Assembly: GCA_020284085.1 (NCBI GenBank)
Contig: JACEVL010000431.1
Span: 555,001-619,000 of the forward strand
DNA length: 64,000 nt
Direction: 5' to 3'
Source: Aporrectodea caliginosa
Lineage: Eukaryota > Annelida > Clitellata > Crassiclitellata > Lumbricidae
The position numbers and the translations under genes were made by a program. Positions within the stretch are counted from its first letter, which is position 1. Every line of letters starts with the position of its first letter. Shown piece by piece: positions 51,931-63,304 of this stretch. The notes under the pieces are model-generated. The model ran no database searches and had not been told where the DNA came from. It saw only the letters and a program-made list of their open reading frames with translations.

Positions 51931-52500
51931 TATTTATATTTTTGATATTTTTGATATCTGTTGTTCAACAGATATCTATAGGCTAATATAGCTAGGCCTA
52001 AACGTTCGTACCCTGCTTCGCATAGGTTATCTCTGCCCTTATATATGATTCCCGCTTGATTTGTATAGTTATTAACTTATTAGCTATAGCCTCGCCTTTG
52101 GATGACGTGCTTGGGCTGTTAGGTCCTCCTATTTCTTGTCACCCTCTAGCGAATCGACGCGTGGTCTCGAGCGTAATTTATGACGGGATTTCATGTAAAA
52201 TTGTAAACTTCAAAATGTGCATATCACGGAATTTAAACTACATATCGAGCCGAAAATAGTTACGGTGACCTAGAAATTCGCAGCAGAACGTTCTTTGAAA
52301 TCTTCATATCGCTAAAGTGTTGCATTCGCGAGTTTTTAATGGGACAAACAAATATATATACAGGCAAACTTTCCTCTTCTACTGAAAGCCAAAGTACTTG
52401 TAGCATCTATGAAATTGTAGGCTAACATATAAGTAATGATATTTATATAGCTCATATTTTAATGTCTTTATATAGCTTATATAATGTGCTATAGGCTCAG
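51931..52500. other. No recognisable gene
   Basis: AT-rich DNA with a short ATATCTGTTGTTCAACAGATAT inverted repeat (51953-51974). Confidence 0.4.
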
Positions 52501-52504
52501 AAAG

Positions 52505-52720
52505 GGCGGATATTTTCGCAGCAAACTGACTCAAAACTGGCACTGCCAAATGGGTATCGCGCACCGACCGATACCCTCGAAGATGGTTTGGCATGGGGTT
52601 CGATCCCCTATCGGAAAGGTTCACAACAACAGTGAGAAGAATCGGCCGTCGAGGAGTTTCTTTGACCTGCCTCCCCGGCGACTCACTAGAACTGTTCAGC
52701 CCAATCGATTCTTATAAAGG
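52505..52720 (+). mobile_element. tRNA-derived SINE-like element
   Basis: The head has TGCCAAATGGGTATCGCGC (box A-like) and GGGGTTCGATCCCC (box B, about 52594-52607) at a tRNA-like spacing. About 110 bp of body follows. The acceptor stem is not conserved. No second copy is seen here. Confidence 0.5.
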
Positions 52721-53110
52721 CGACTGCATTATCCGATGCAATCCGATCCAACCAGATTGGGAAAATCAGTCAGTCGGCGTAAATTTCTTCATAAATTATT
52801 CATCTTCATATACAGCAGAAGACTAATAGTTCCTTTAGGCGGTAGGACCATGCAATTAATCTACAGTTTGACAATTAATGACCAGAATCTATTAGGTCTA
52901 ATAATAATAATTATGATTAGGTCACATAAGATATTGTGTTAATGATATAAACTCAGATTTATAGACTAAACGTTTAGAATACGCGGTGTATCAAACAAAG
53001 ACTTTAAATAATAATTCATTGAAATGAAATGAGGCTTAAAAAATTCGCCGAAAATGCAGTTATACGATCGATGAAGTCAATAAAATTCTGTTGAGGATCC
53101 TAGAATGAAG
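52721..53110. other. No recognisable feature
   Basis: AT-rich sequence, no supported ORF or repeat. Confidence 0.4.
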
Positions 53111-53111
53111 A

Positions 53112-53112
<1 letters not shown>

Positions 53113-53196
<84 letters not shown>

Positions 53197-53197
53197 G
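53113..53197. repeat. (AT)n-(AGAT)n
   Basis: About 27 AT units followed by eight GATA units. Confidence 0.95.
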
Positions 53198-53545
53198 AGA
53201 ATTAAGTGGTAAAGAAAGAGAGAGAGATGAGGGAGAATATAGTCAGGAGAGATTTGAAGAATAAAGTAAGGGAGACGTGAACGATTAGGAAGAATGGTTA
53301 AAGCATAAAGTGATGCGAAAATGAAGAAAGATAGAACGGAGGAAGAGAAATGAGAGAAAAAGAAGTGAGAGTCAACGAAAATGAATTGATAAATATCGAG
53401 GCAGAAAGGAGCGAAGGCCTACGTCGTGTGTGAATCTGAGAGCCTTTGGAATGGCAGTCAGGTGTTCCTAATCTACGGACCGAATTTTTAGTGGCAGAGA
53501 AAGAGTGATAGGATGATCATAATGGTGTTTTAGAACTGTTCATAA
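53198..53545. other. Purine-rich unassigned DNA
   Basis: Rich in GAGA/GAAG but not a clean repeat. No ORF supported. Confidence 0.4.
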
Positions 53546-53779
53546 TCACCTGCCGCCGCCGCCGCCGCCGTTCGATATGTTTCTCGATTCCACCTCCTCC
53601 GATTCCTCCGACTTCTGTTCCGTCAATTCCTCCTCCTTGTCTTCGTCGTCGTCGTCGTCGTCTTCCTGCTTCTGCTTTTCTTCGTCTGAAAACAACGACG
53701 ACCTAACTGTCGTCAACGGATTCTGCTTCTGCTTCTGCTTCTGCTGCTGCTGTAAGAGTCCTCTGCCGTCGATCGTCAC
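53546..53779 (-). other. Low-complexity ORF, possible exon
   Basis: A 77-codon minus ORF starts MTIDGRGLLQQQQKQ, then has RSSLFSDEEKQKQEDDDDDD, EESEEVESRNISN and ends in six Gly and Arg. Acidic and polar low complexity is seen in real nuclear proteins. But the frame is kept open by GAC/CAG/GGC repeats and no splice context proves it. Confidence 0.2.
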
Positions 53780-53812
53780 CTCACAAGGGCTTTATATAGC
53801 GACGCTTTCCTC

Positions 53813-53853
<41 letters not shown>

Positions 53854-53860
53854 GTCGTCG
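53813..53860. repeat. (TCA)n then (TCG)n
   Basis: About 13 ATC units and several GTC units. Confidence 0.9.
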
Positions 53861-53974
53861 CCACCAGAACTCGCAATGCACGCAGGCAGGCGACTCGTAT
53901 TCATCGATTGAATGCAAGAGCGATAACTATCGCGTTGAACAGTACATTCGCCCATCCAATACAAAGCATTGTAT

Positions 53975-54055
53975 GTTAATAATAATAATAATATCTTTTC
54001 TTTAATTTAGCGCCTGACAAACGCACTGCGCTGTACATTTACATGTTATGCAATT
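53975..54055 (-). mobile_element. LINE-like 3' end
   Basis: On minus TACAGCGCAGTGCG..GTCAGGCGCTAAATTAAAG is followed by ATT repeats. The AGCGC/GCGCT stem resembles the L2-like tails. Confidence 0.5.
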
Positions 54056-54231
54056 GAAACAATCTTAACTAGTTAACTACTAACAGAACAGACAGCCTGT
54101 AATACACGATATTGGAGACCCTGATCAGAAGTTCTGCATCGATCGGTCTTCGAACATAGTCTTAATCGATTCGTTGCATAGCGGTAACTCTAGAAAAGAC
54201 ACATAGTCTAAAAAATATAAATAAAATAATA

Positions 54232-54232
<1 letters not shown>

Positions 54233-54299
<67 letters not shown>

Positions 54300-54300
54300 C
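54233..54300. repeat. (ATG)n, about 22 units
   Basis: Pure GAT/ATG array. Confidence 0.95.
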
Positions 54301-54318
54301 TCGACGAATACAATGTAG

Positions 54319-54351
54319 GTGCCGCTCCAGACGTTTCGTCTGGAGCGGCAC
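54319..54351. other. Perfect 15-bp hairpin
   Basis: GTGCCGCTCCAGACG and its exact complement are separated by TTT. No matching stem occurs elsewhere in the window. It abuts the first of the three tandem repeats that follow. Confidence 0.9.
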
Positions 54352-54545
54352 TCTTCTTATTAGTGCTGTTTAAGTCTCTTATGGATAGAGTGAGGACTAG
54401 TCTTCGCAGATAGCCTACTCTTCACTCTTCTTATTAGTAATGTTTAAGTCTCTTATGGATAGAGTGAGGAATAGTCTTTGCAGATACTCTTCACACTTCT
54501 TATTAGTAATGTTTAAGTCTCTTATGGATAGAGGGAGGACTAGTG
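54349..54545. repeat. Three tandem copies of a ~70-74-bp unit
   Basis: Units start at 54349, 54423 and 54492 with CAC(T/A)CTTCTTATTAGT and include GTTTAAGTCTCTTATGGATA then GAG. The third runs into a LINE family D-like 3' end (CTAACTCGGGGCATAAAATAATA at 54560-54582). Confidence 0.9.
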
Positions 54546-54549
54546 GGAT

Positions 54550-54602
54550 ACTGTGTAGCCTAACTCGGGGCATAAAATAATAAAAACAATGATAATAAAA
54601 AT
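54550..54602 (+). mobile_element. LINE family D 3' end, decayed
   Basis: GGGATACTGTGTAGCCTAAC and then TCGGGGCATAAAATAATAAAA. Only the right half of the hairpin survives. Confidence 0.45.
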
Positions 54603-54695
54603 GAGCGAAGATTAGCAATCCCAGAAATGCATTCTCTCTTGCTTAAAGTAGTTTTTCACACCCTCTGGATTTCATCCTTTGGGAAAAATAATAAT

Positions 54696-54992
<297 letters not shown>

Positions 54993-55151
54993 GCCTAATC
55001 AGAGGCGGATCTACCATGAAACTAATTAAGCTTAAGCTTCAGGGCCCCAGAGGCCCCGAAGACAGTATTAAACTGATGATACCGCATTACAAAGATGATA
55101 GCGACCACAAATTAGTAAACGAGCGTCATCAATTCAAATAATATTTGCATC

Positions 55152-55154
<3 letters not shown>
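54993..55154 (+). repeat. hAT-end duplicate, copy 1
   Basis: Starts GCCTAAT-CAGAGGCGGATCTACCATG and is identical to 56090-56252 apart from one indel. It is cut off by a TTA array. Confidence 0.93.
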
Positions 55155-55213
<59 letters not shown>

Positions 55214-55243
55214 TAATTAATTAATTAATTAATTAATTAATTT
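55155..55243. repeat. (TTA)n then (ATTA)n
   Basis: About 19 TTA units followed by eight AATT units. Confidence 0.95.
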
Positions 55244-55339
55244 AAAATATTTATGCTATTTTGCTATTTTTTATCAAAAGGATGAAATTCAGAAGGTGTG
55301 GCAAACTACCTATACGTTAAACAAGGACGAATGCATTTC

Positions 55340-55620
55340 TGGGAGGACTATATAGTCTTCGCAGATGCTCGTCTCCTCAAATCTACCTCTGAAAGCGATT
55401 GCGCTATAATTATTGACACAACACGTTGAAAGAGGAAATATACGCCCCCCCTTGGGTCTCGAGAAAGCCTGGTCAGATGGCCGGCTGTGAACTCCAATTC
55501 CTGGTGGTAGATACAGCCAAGTGTCTCAAAGCCAAGAGGGATGAACTGGTAAAAGGCTTTCGTACTTGGCAAACCTTCCTTTGAGCCGCTGCACCTACAG
55601 AGCCAGCAGAATGAGATAGA
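55340..55620 (-). pseudogene. LINE family D C-terminal fragment
   Basis: Minus has KAFYQFIPLGFETLGCIYHQ, ELEF and YFLFQRVVSIIIAQSLSEVD then LRRR. A strongly diverged copy of the FxPLAFETLGPIN..LFQRLS domain. Confidence 0.7.
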
Positions 55621-55649
55621 TATGGATCTGCCCTGTGTGATTCTCCTTA

Positions 55650-55800
55650 CAGATTTTATTTAAGTTACAGTTACAGTTATAGTTAATTGTGTTTAATTTT
55701 AGTTAAAGTTACAGTTATAGTTAGTATTAATTTTTGGTTATAGTTATAGTTGCTGTTTTTTTTAATTTTAGTTACTACTCAGTTACAATAACGCTAATCG
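55650..55800. repeat. Degenerate GTTACA/GTTATA repeats
   Basis: Irregular runs of AGTTACAGTTATAGTTA-like words. Not telomeric. Confidence 0.6.
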
Positions 55801-56089
55801 ATACTGCCTACAGACGCAGCAGCTGTGCATACAAGTAATTAAAGTAGTATGTATTGAACCGCCTGTAAATGCACTGTGCGTACATAAGATACTAGAATGT
55901 TAATCACAAAATAAGCATAATATGCAATTACAAAACAAAACAGGCGTCTTCGGAGCTACGAAAGAATAAGAAGAAAGATCAGCCATAATAGTCATTCATA
56001 TAATATTCGCGCGTGATAAAACCACATCGGCTTAATCTGTGAGCTCTCGATTATGCGTTCGAGGACGGAGTGAGTAGGCCTAGGTATAC
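55801..56089. other. Unassigned spacer
   Basis: No ORF or repeat recognised. Confidence 0.4.
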
Positions 56090-56252
56090 GCCTAATCAGA
56101 GGCGGATCTACCATGAAACTAATTAAGCTTAAGCTTCAGGGCCCCAGAGGCCCCGAAGACAGTATTAAACTGATGATACCGCATTACAAAGATGATAGCG
56201 ACCACAAATTAGTAAACGAGCGTCATCAATTCAAATAATTATTTGCATCTTA
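56090..56252 (+). repeat. hAT-end duplicate, copy 2
   Basis: Left end of a hAT-like element (CAGAGGCGGATCTACC at 56097), followed by its transposase remnant at 56270-56620. Pairs with 54993-55154. Confidence 0.9.
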
Positions 56253-56269
56253 AGAAATCCCAGAACGCA

Positions 56270-56620
56270 GAGGAAAACACGTCATCAAAAATTCAATGCG
56301 CAGATTCTCTGAAGTTCTTCAGCTTATTTGTGAGCAAAACCTAATTGAAGTGTTCCCCAATTTTACTACTGGGCTTAAGCTGTGCTTGACAATGCCTATC
56401 ACGAGCTGTGAGGCAGAAAGGAATTTTTCAAAGCTATCATTTTTAAGGAACAAATCTCGGGCTACCATGACTGAAGAGTTCTTAAGTTAAATTCCTTATG
56501 CATAATTATTGCCTGTCGAAAATGACATTGCAAGGAAGCTCTCATTTGACGAACCCAACGTGAATAATTATGTTGTTAGAAAAGCCAGAAAAGAGTATTT
56601 AGTAAAATGTATGATGTAAT
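56270..56620 (+). pseudogene. hAT transposase C-terminal dimerisation domain
   Basis: Plus has FPNFTTGLKLCLTMPITSCE, AERNFSKLSFLRNKSRATMT and EEFLS. After a stop and frameshift it gives ENDIARKLSFDE. This is the hAT dimerisation block (x-P-x-x-x-x-AERxFSxLxxIKxxxRxxM). The catalytic domain is deleted, leaving left end plus C-terminus. Confidence 0.88.
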
Positions 56621-56660
56621 AAAATGTATTAACACAAGTGTCTCCCGTGTCTAGTAGTTG

Positions 56661-57772
56661 CAGGGGCGGAGACTTAGGGAGGGGACAGCGGGGGACGGTC
56701 CCCCCCAAAAACTTGAGGTGGGGGGAACGGAGCTGCTTATATCCCCCCAATATTTCTGAAATATTTCATGAATATAATAATAATAACTACGAGTGACAGC
56801 GAGCAATTTTGTTCAGATGACAGCTTAAAATGCTACCATTACAGTGTGGAAATTCAAAAATTTAGATAGGGGAGGGGGCACATCCCCTCCCAAACCCCTC
56901 CCCAAACTCAAACACGACTCAAACTACATGTAAGCTACGAGTGACAGCTGGTTCCTATCAGCACTCAAATTATAGAGCAATTTTGTTCAGATGACAGCTT
57001 AAAATGCTACCATTACAGTGTGGAAAATCAAAAAAATTTAGATGGGGAGGGGGCACGTCCCCTCCCAAACCCCTCCCCAAACTCAAACACGACTCAAACT
57101 ACATGTAAGCTACGAGTGACAGCTGGTTCCTATCAGCACTCAAATTATAGAGCAATTTTGTTCAGATGACAGCTTAAAATGCTACCATTACAGTGTGGAA
57201 ATTCAAAAAAATTTAGATGGGGAGGGGGCACGTCCCCTCCCAAACCCCTCCCCAAACTCAAACACGACTCAAACTACATGTAAGCTACGAGTGACAGCTG
57301 GTTCCTATCAGCACTCAAATTATAGAGCAATTTTGTTCAGATGACAGCTTAAAATGCTACCATTACAGTGTGGAAATTCAAAAATTTAGATAGGGAGGGG
57401 CACGTCCCCTCCCAAACCCCTCCCCAAACTCAAACACGACTCAAACTACATGTAAGCTACGAGTGACAGCTGGTTCCTATCAGCACTCAAATTATAGAGC
57501 AATTTTGTTCAGATGACAGCTTAAAATGCTACCATTACATGTAAGCTACGAGTGACAGCTGGTTCCTATCAGCACTCAAATTATAGAGCAATTTTGTTCA
57601 GATGACAGCTTAAAATGCTACCATTACAGTGTGGAAATTCAAAAATTTAGATAGGGAGGGGCACATCCCCTCCCCAAACCCCTCCCCTGCTCGGCGCTGC
57701 GCGCCTCGCCGATCGTCCTTCGGCCGGTCCTTCACCGGTCCCCCCCAACCCAAGACCAAGTCTCCGCCTATG
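56661..57772. mobile_element. Non-autonomous hAT element built of 175-bp tandem units
   Basis: The ends CAGGGGCGGAGACTTAG and CATAGGCGGAGACTTGG (reverse complement) lie between perfect 8-bp duplications AGTAGTTG (56653-56660 and 57773-57780). The interior is four to five copies of a ~175-bp unit (GTGACAGCTGG starts at 56941, 57116, 57291, 57463 and 57552). Each unit has CTACGAGTGACAGC, GCTACCATTACAGTGTGG and a CCCCTCCCAAACCCCTCCCC block. Copies are over 95% alike by eye. A fragment of the same family is at 13531-13606. Confidence 0.93.
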
Positions 57773-57780
57773 AGTAGTTG

Positions 57781-58179
57781 CAATGGTAGATGGACATAAT
57801 CCCCTGGATAAAATCTCCCGGAAAGCACGGAAGAGAAAAGGGAGGAATCAGCACGGATACTGCAGAGGTCATTGAAAATCTCCTGGTCAGCTGGCATAAG
57901 CCTGAACCGTACCATTTCCGTATTATTGCATTGATAGGCGCGTACTGGCTAGCGTTAGCAAAGCTAGACCATGCAGGAGGATGCAGGCTAAGAGGTGTCC
58001 CGATTAAATCATGAAGACGAGTTCTCAGAGAGACCATGCATGGGCAATAAGGATACGTATCGCAGAGAGCGATAGGCAAGCCTTAATACAAATCCGGTCA
58101 ATTTGGGGAGGGGTCGAAACAAAGCCTATCTGTTATGGCTACCCCTAGGATAACAGACTCCACCACCCCATCCATTCAA
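57781..58179. other. No supported gene
   Basis: A 74-codon plus ORF (57790-58014) has no known similarity. Nothing else seen. Confidence 0.35.
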
Positions 58180-58330
58180 TCAATCAGAGGACTTATATAG
58201 CGCCCCTTCAAGATGACCTACTCAGAGGCGCTCCCAGCCCAACTTCGGCAATAAGAACAGTTTTCAGAGTCTTCAACGTGAAGACCATTTCCTATGCTTA
58301 TGCCCATTCCATGTCAGCGTTACAGTCAAA
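58180..58330 (-). mobile_element. L2-like LINE/SINE B 3' end
   Basis: On minus GGGCTGGGAGCGCCTCTGAG, TAGGTCATCTTGAAGGGGC and GCTATATAAG, followed by TGATTGATTGAATGG. Matches 28530-28600 and 30798-30870. Confidence 0.8.
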
Positions 58331-58559
58331 GGGTTGAGTTCAACTGCCATCAGCCAACTGCAACATTTTAAGCAGAGGACTGCAGCAGAAGAGGCGACCT
58401 TTCTTTCGTTCGATCTGAAGGGAATCCAAGTTGGCATCATCGCAGACTGCGGCGGAGACCGGAGACAGACAATGGATTGCGTTGCTTTTATCGTACGTCA
58501 CTTAGTCGCATCGTTTGATTCCGTTAGCAACGCTTTAGATTGAGATTCACCAGCAAACA
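58331..58559. other. Unassigned spacer
   Basis: Short open frame 58334-58543 (plus), no known similarity. Confidence 0.3.
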
Positions 58560-58565
58560 CTCCAG

Positions 58566-58803
58566 CGGTCGGCGGCGGAGGCGGCGGCGGAGGAGGCGGA
58601 GGCGAAGGCGGCGGTGGCGGGGGCGGCGGAGGAGGCGAAGACGGCGGCGGAGGAGGCGAAGGCGGAGGAGGCGGCGGTGGCGGTGGCGGCGGAGGAGGCG
58701 AAGGCGGCGGCGGAGGAGGCGAAGGCGGCGGCGGAGGAGGCGAAGGCGGAGGAGGCGGCGGTGGCGGGGGCGGCGGCGGAGGAGGCGAAGGCGGAGGAGG
58801 CTG
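58566..58803. repeat. GGCGGAGGAGGCGAA minisatellite
   Basis: About 240 bp of GGC/GGA/GAA units in higher-order blocks of roughly 21-54 bp. G-rich on plus and able to form quadruplexes. The Arg-, Ala/Glu- and Ala/Ser-rich ORFs are repeat artefacts. Confidence 0.92.
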
Positions 58804-58889
58804 TTGACCTGTGTATCACTTTCACTGCAGTAGGCTTAGGTGTATGTCGGTCTGCGAATGAATACCGCCGCTGTAAAAGATCAGATTGT

Positions 58890-58990
58890 TGTGGTAATTG
58901 AACGTTTATATAGCGCCACTTCAAGAAACATTTATTAGAGGCGTTTTCTGCACTAGCCCATAAATGATGTTAACTGTCATTAAGATCAGA
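58890..58990 (-). mobile_element. L2-like LINE/SINE 3' end
   Basis: On minus AAAACGCCTCTAATAAATGT, TTCTTGAAGTGGCGCTATAT and AAACG, the same tail design as the other copies. Confidence 0.7.
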
Positions 58991-59380
58991 AATCTCACCA
59001 GTAGCAAAACAATGCACAGAAAACTAGAATAATCACCAGCGGCGGGCCCACGCACACACGTTGAGCCCAACCAACGGATTGCCATTCATAGTTGATAGAT
59101 AGCATCATCTTCAGAGCCTTTGGATCAAACTGCGCTGATAGTATGGAGCGACGAGTAGCAACGTTCTCTGCACACGATAAGCCTTCGCAGTCCATCTCAT
59201 TGGTAGAAGATGACGCTGGTCCGGCTTAGTCCTTAGTCCTTAGTCCTTATCCTTAATCCGGTGCACTTTGAACAGCCATTCGTAGCCTGACGATCGGCAG
59301 ATCGTAGCGTCAGCAAATAGCCACGTCGCTTAAGTTTTCTCCTTCACCGAGACGAAAATTACCCGCTGAAGACTGCAGAA
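58991..59380. other. No supported gene
   Basis: Short ORFs only, with TTAGTCCTTAGTCC repeats at 59226-59250. Confidence 0.4.
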
Positions 59381-59384
59381 ATTA

Positions 59385-60528
<1,144 letters not shown>

Positions 60529-60552
60529 TAATAATAATCATAAAAATAATAA

Positions 60553-60768
60553 GTTCTTGAGATATCAGAGAGACAGCTTATCTTTCCAAAGCCTGTCTAC
60601 CACTATCCAACGCTTTAGTGCTGTTGCCTTCCGAGGTACATTTGCCGAACCAGACACTGCCGAGTGAGTTGCCGTTCCAGACCACCATCAGCAACATCTC
60701 CGGATATTGTCTGGATCGCCTGAGGGATCATTAATACCTCGGGTCAAAAAATAAAATAATAATAATCG
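60553..60768 (+). pseudogene. LINE family D C-terminal end with hairpin tail
   Basis: Plus has an LSTTIQRFSAVAFRGTFAEP DTAE-like end, then a 95-bp 3' UTR with CCTGAGG..CCTCGGG (60719-60743) and an AATAATAAT tail. The coding end closely matches the minus-strand copy at 49572. Confidence 0.85.
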
Positions 60769-60769
60769 A

Positions 60770-61150
60770 GAACGGACGGCAGACGACCGGATGGACTCAC
60801 GCTGATTCCATGGCGTAGAGAACGCAACGGTAATTGACACCGTGGCTCCGTCATACCTTCGGGCGACATCCGTATCAGAGGGCGCGGCGGCAGAATTAGC
60901 ATCCACAAGAAAGAATGATAAGTATGGCCGGCTCATCGCAACCTACCACTTTGTGTCGCTGGCCTTCGAGACCATGGGTCCCATCAACAACAGCGGAATG
61001 GATTTCATTAAGGACTTGGGGCGTCTCCTAACCACTGGAGACCCTAAAGAGACATGCTACCTTTTCCAGCGCTTATCAGTTTGCATCCAGCGTTTCAATG
61101 CCGTTGTCTTCAGGGGCTCCTTCCAACAGCCATGCAGAAATTGTCGAGTG
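60770..61150 (+). pseudogene. LINE family D C-terminal domain
   Basis: Plus has VIDTVAPSYLRATSVSEGA, AAELASTRKNDKYGRLIATY, HFVSLAFETMGPINNSGMDF and CYLFQRLSVCIQRFNAVVF then RGS. A long open frame, 5'-truncated, inserted right after the tail of another copy. Confidence 0.88.
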
Positions 61151-61214
61151 ATTGGCCTTTCCAGATGACCACTACACAACAGAGGCAGCACGCTGGAAGA
61201 GGACAGAGGTCTTC

Positions 61215-61500
61215 AGAAACCCTGGTCGTCAGATGGTGACCCATGCTGGCCATGAACTCCGAACCCCCCTTGGTGGTTGATCGGTCTCAAATACAAGAGG
61301 CACGAATGGCGGCAGGTTTTCATATTTAGCAGCCTTCCTTTGGGACCTGCAGAACCGGTTGTAGGAGGTAGATATGAATCTGCCAACAGTCACATCCCAG
61401 GGAAGAGTCCTAGGCGCTTGTCAGGGTATGAAAACCGCGCCATTTTTGCGCTTACTATCAGACCTCAGAAGTCTCAACCGGTTCCTTAAGAGAATGGAAT
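61215..61500 (-). pseudogene. LINE family D fragment, minus
   Basis: On minus it has a decayed TTGSAGPKGRLLNMKTCR and an FVPLVFETDQP-like region, similar in DNA to 55460-55620. It lies head-to-head with the plus copy. Confidence 0.5.
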
Positions 61501-62215
61501 CCATCTCTGACAAGGACTTGCCAGATTAGGTCCTTTAGGGCAGCATGCCTATAGCGTCCTACCAGGTCCAAGACGCCAGCAGACCATACAGTGGGACCCA
61601 TCGGTCTAAACCATTGAAACGTACGGACCCTGTATATATATAGGTAGCGAAAACTTCGATCTCAAGAAGCAAACCCGCAGCTCTGCATATTGCCCCATCA
61701 TCGTCAAGCGTTAAACCGCAGGCAATGATGAGGAGAACAAGAAGTAGTCTGGTCTGAAGAGGTTAGTTACGCTATTCGGAATAAAAGCACATCATGCAAC
61801 ATTCTTCAGTCAGATGTGAAGCAGTATTCTGGAATAGCTTTACAGATTTCCAGACATGCTCTAATGCCAACGAATGTAGTATTTGTTAGTTTGTATTATC
61901 TGCATCTTTTTCTTGATTAAACTGCACATTATCACTTTATTAATTTGTAATAAATTCTATAACTGAAAATACAATCTAACAAGCGGCCTTGTCAACTTTA
62001 ATAGGAAATAATTTAGCAGCATTGGAGACAAGTTGATAAGCTTCAACTGAAAATTCTTTTGCTGCAAAATTAAGTTAGTGGCAAAATACAGTTAACTATA
62101 CATGTACTGAATTTAACTTCTAGTTACATCCTACATTCCTACTATTTGAAAGGTCCCTGCTACTTTTTAACTAGTTAAATTTTAATTACTGGCTGTTGAC
62201 TACAGTGCTTAACCC
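61501..62215. other. No recognisable gene
   Basis: AT-rich DNA without supported features. Confidence 0.4.
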
Positions 62216-62220
62216 ATCGC

Positions 62221-62297
62221 TGGTTCCTGTTCCGTGTTCCTGTTCCGTGTTCCTGTTCCGTGTTCGTGTTCCTGTTCCGTGTTCCTGTTCCGTGTAT
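62221..62297. repeat. 13-bp minisatellite GTTCCTGTTCCGT
   Basis: Five full 13-bp units and one 6-bp partial unit (GTTCGT) in tandem. Confidence 0.93.
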
Positions 62298-62495
62298 AAT
62301 TCCTTCTTCGTTTCGTGGCTTCTTCCTCATCCACTTCATCTTCTTCCTCTTTCTGTTTTCTTCCTCCTTCAACTTCCTCTAAGTCATATCCCTTCATTAC
62401 AACTCTGTGTTTTTCTCCTCTTCCTCTCCTCTGTCTTCCTCGACCTCCTGCCTCACTAATCTTCCTCCTCTACTTTCCCTTGCTTCATTTCCATC
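62298..62495. other. Pyrimidine-rich spacer
   Basis: TTCC/CTTC-rich, leading into the TCC array. No gene seen. Confidence 0.5.
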
Positions 62496-62573
62496 TTCCT
62501 CCTCCTCCTCCTCCTCCTCCTCCTCCTCCTCCTCCTCCTCCTCCTCCTCCTCCTCCTCCTCCTCCTCCTCCTC
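62496..62573. repeat. (TCC)n, about 26 units
   Basis: Pure TCC array. Confidence 0.97.
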
Positions 62574-63300
62574 CACCTTCTTTACCTCCAATCTTTTTCC
62601 TTTTTTACCTGCTTCTCCTGATCCTAATTACGCTGATTAATTTCGACATCACACTTGACATCCATTGATTTGCTTTCGTATCGCCCGATCGCCTACAAGA
62701 AGGAAGGCTGATGAAGAACCCTGTTGCCCTTCGACCGAAGATTAAGTGGCTCTCTTCGTCGACTGTAGCTATATCAACTCTCCAGAACACAATTATAGAA
62801 CCCTACAATACTCAAACAAGGTTATAGCTTCAGGTGTATGTAACATGCACACGCGCACCTACACGCACGCGCACGCACACACACGAACACACACGCACAC
62901 ACGCATACACAAATATATATTTACACGTTGACAGCGTAGTTGTGAAGTTGTGATAGACGCGAACTGATTCTATGGTAGCGGCGTCGAATGTTTGGCGGCG
63001 TCTGATGTTGCGCTAGAGCGTCGATTAGTGGCTGAGGAGGTCGTCGGCAATTAGTGTGTGGGGGCCAGTGAACAGTGATGAAGAGCGATCGGTTGCCAAT
63101 AATCGAATCTCTGGTTGTCTATAGCGATAACAGCCACTCCTTTAAACTGACAGATTATAAGCTTTATTGGTCTACGTATTATAAGACCTATTGAACGCCA
63201 TCTGTTCGTTCAAGTGCCAATACTCGTCTTGATTGTACAGTATTAATAATATTTACCGGACTTGAGGCGACGTGTGTTTCTGGCTGGCACTTAATACTGC
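62574..63300. other. No recognisable gene
   Basis: Contains a CACA/CACG run at 62850-62905. Otherwise unassigned. Confidence 0.4.
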
Positions 63301-63304
63301 AGAC

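Noticed and set aside
58540..58833. Arg-rich and Ala/Glu-rich ORFs
   Set aside because: They are translations of the GC-rich minisatellite.
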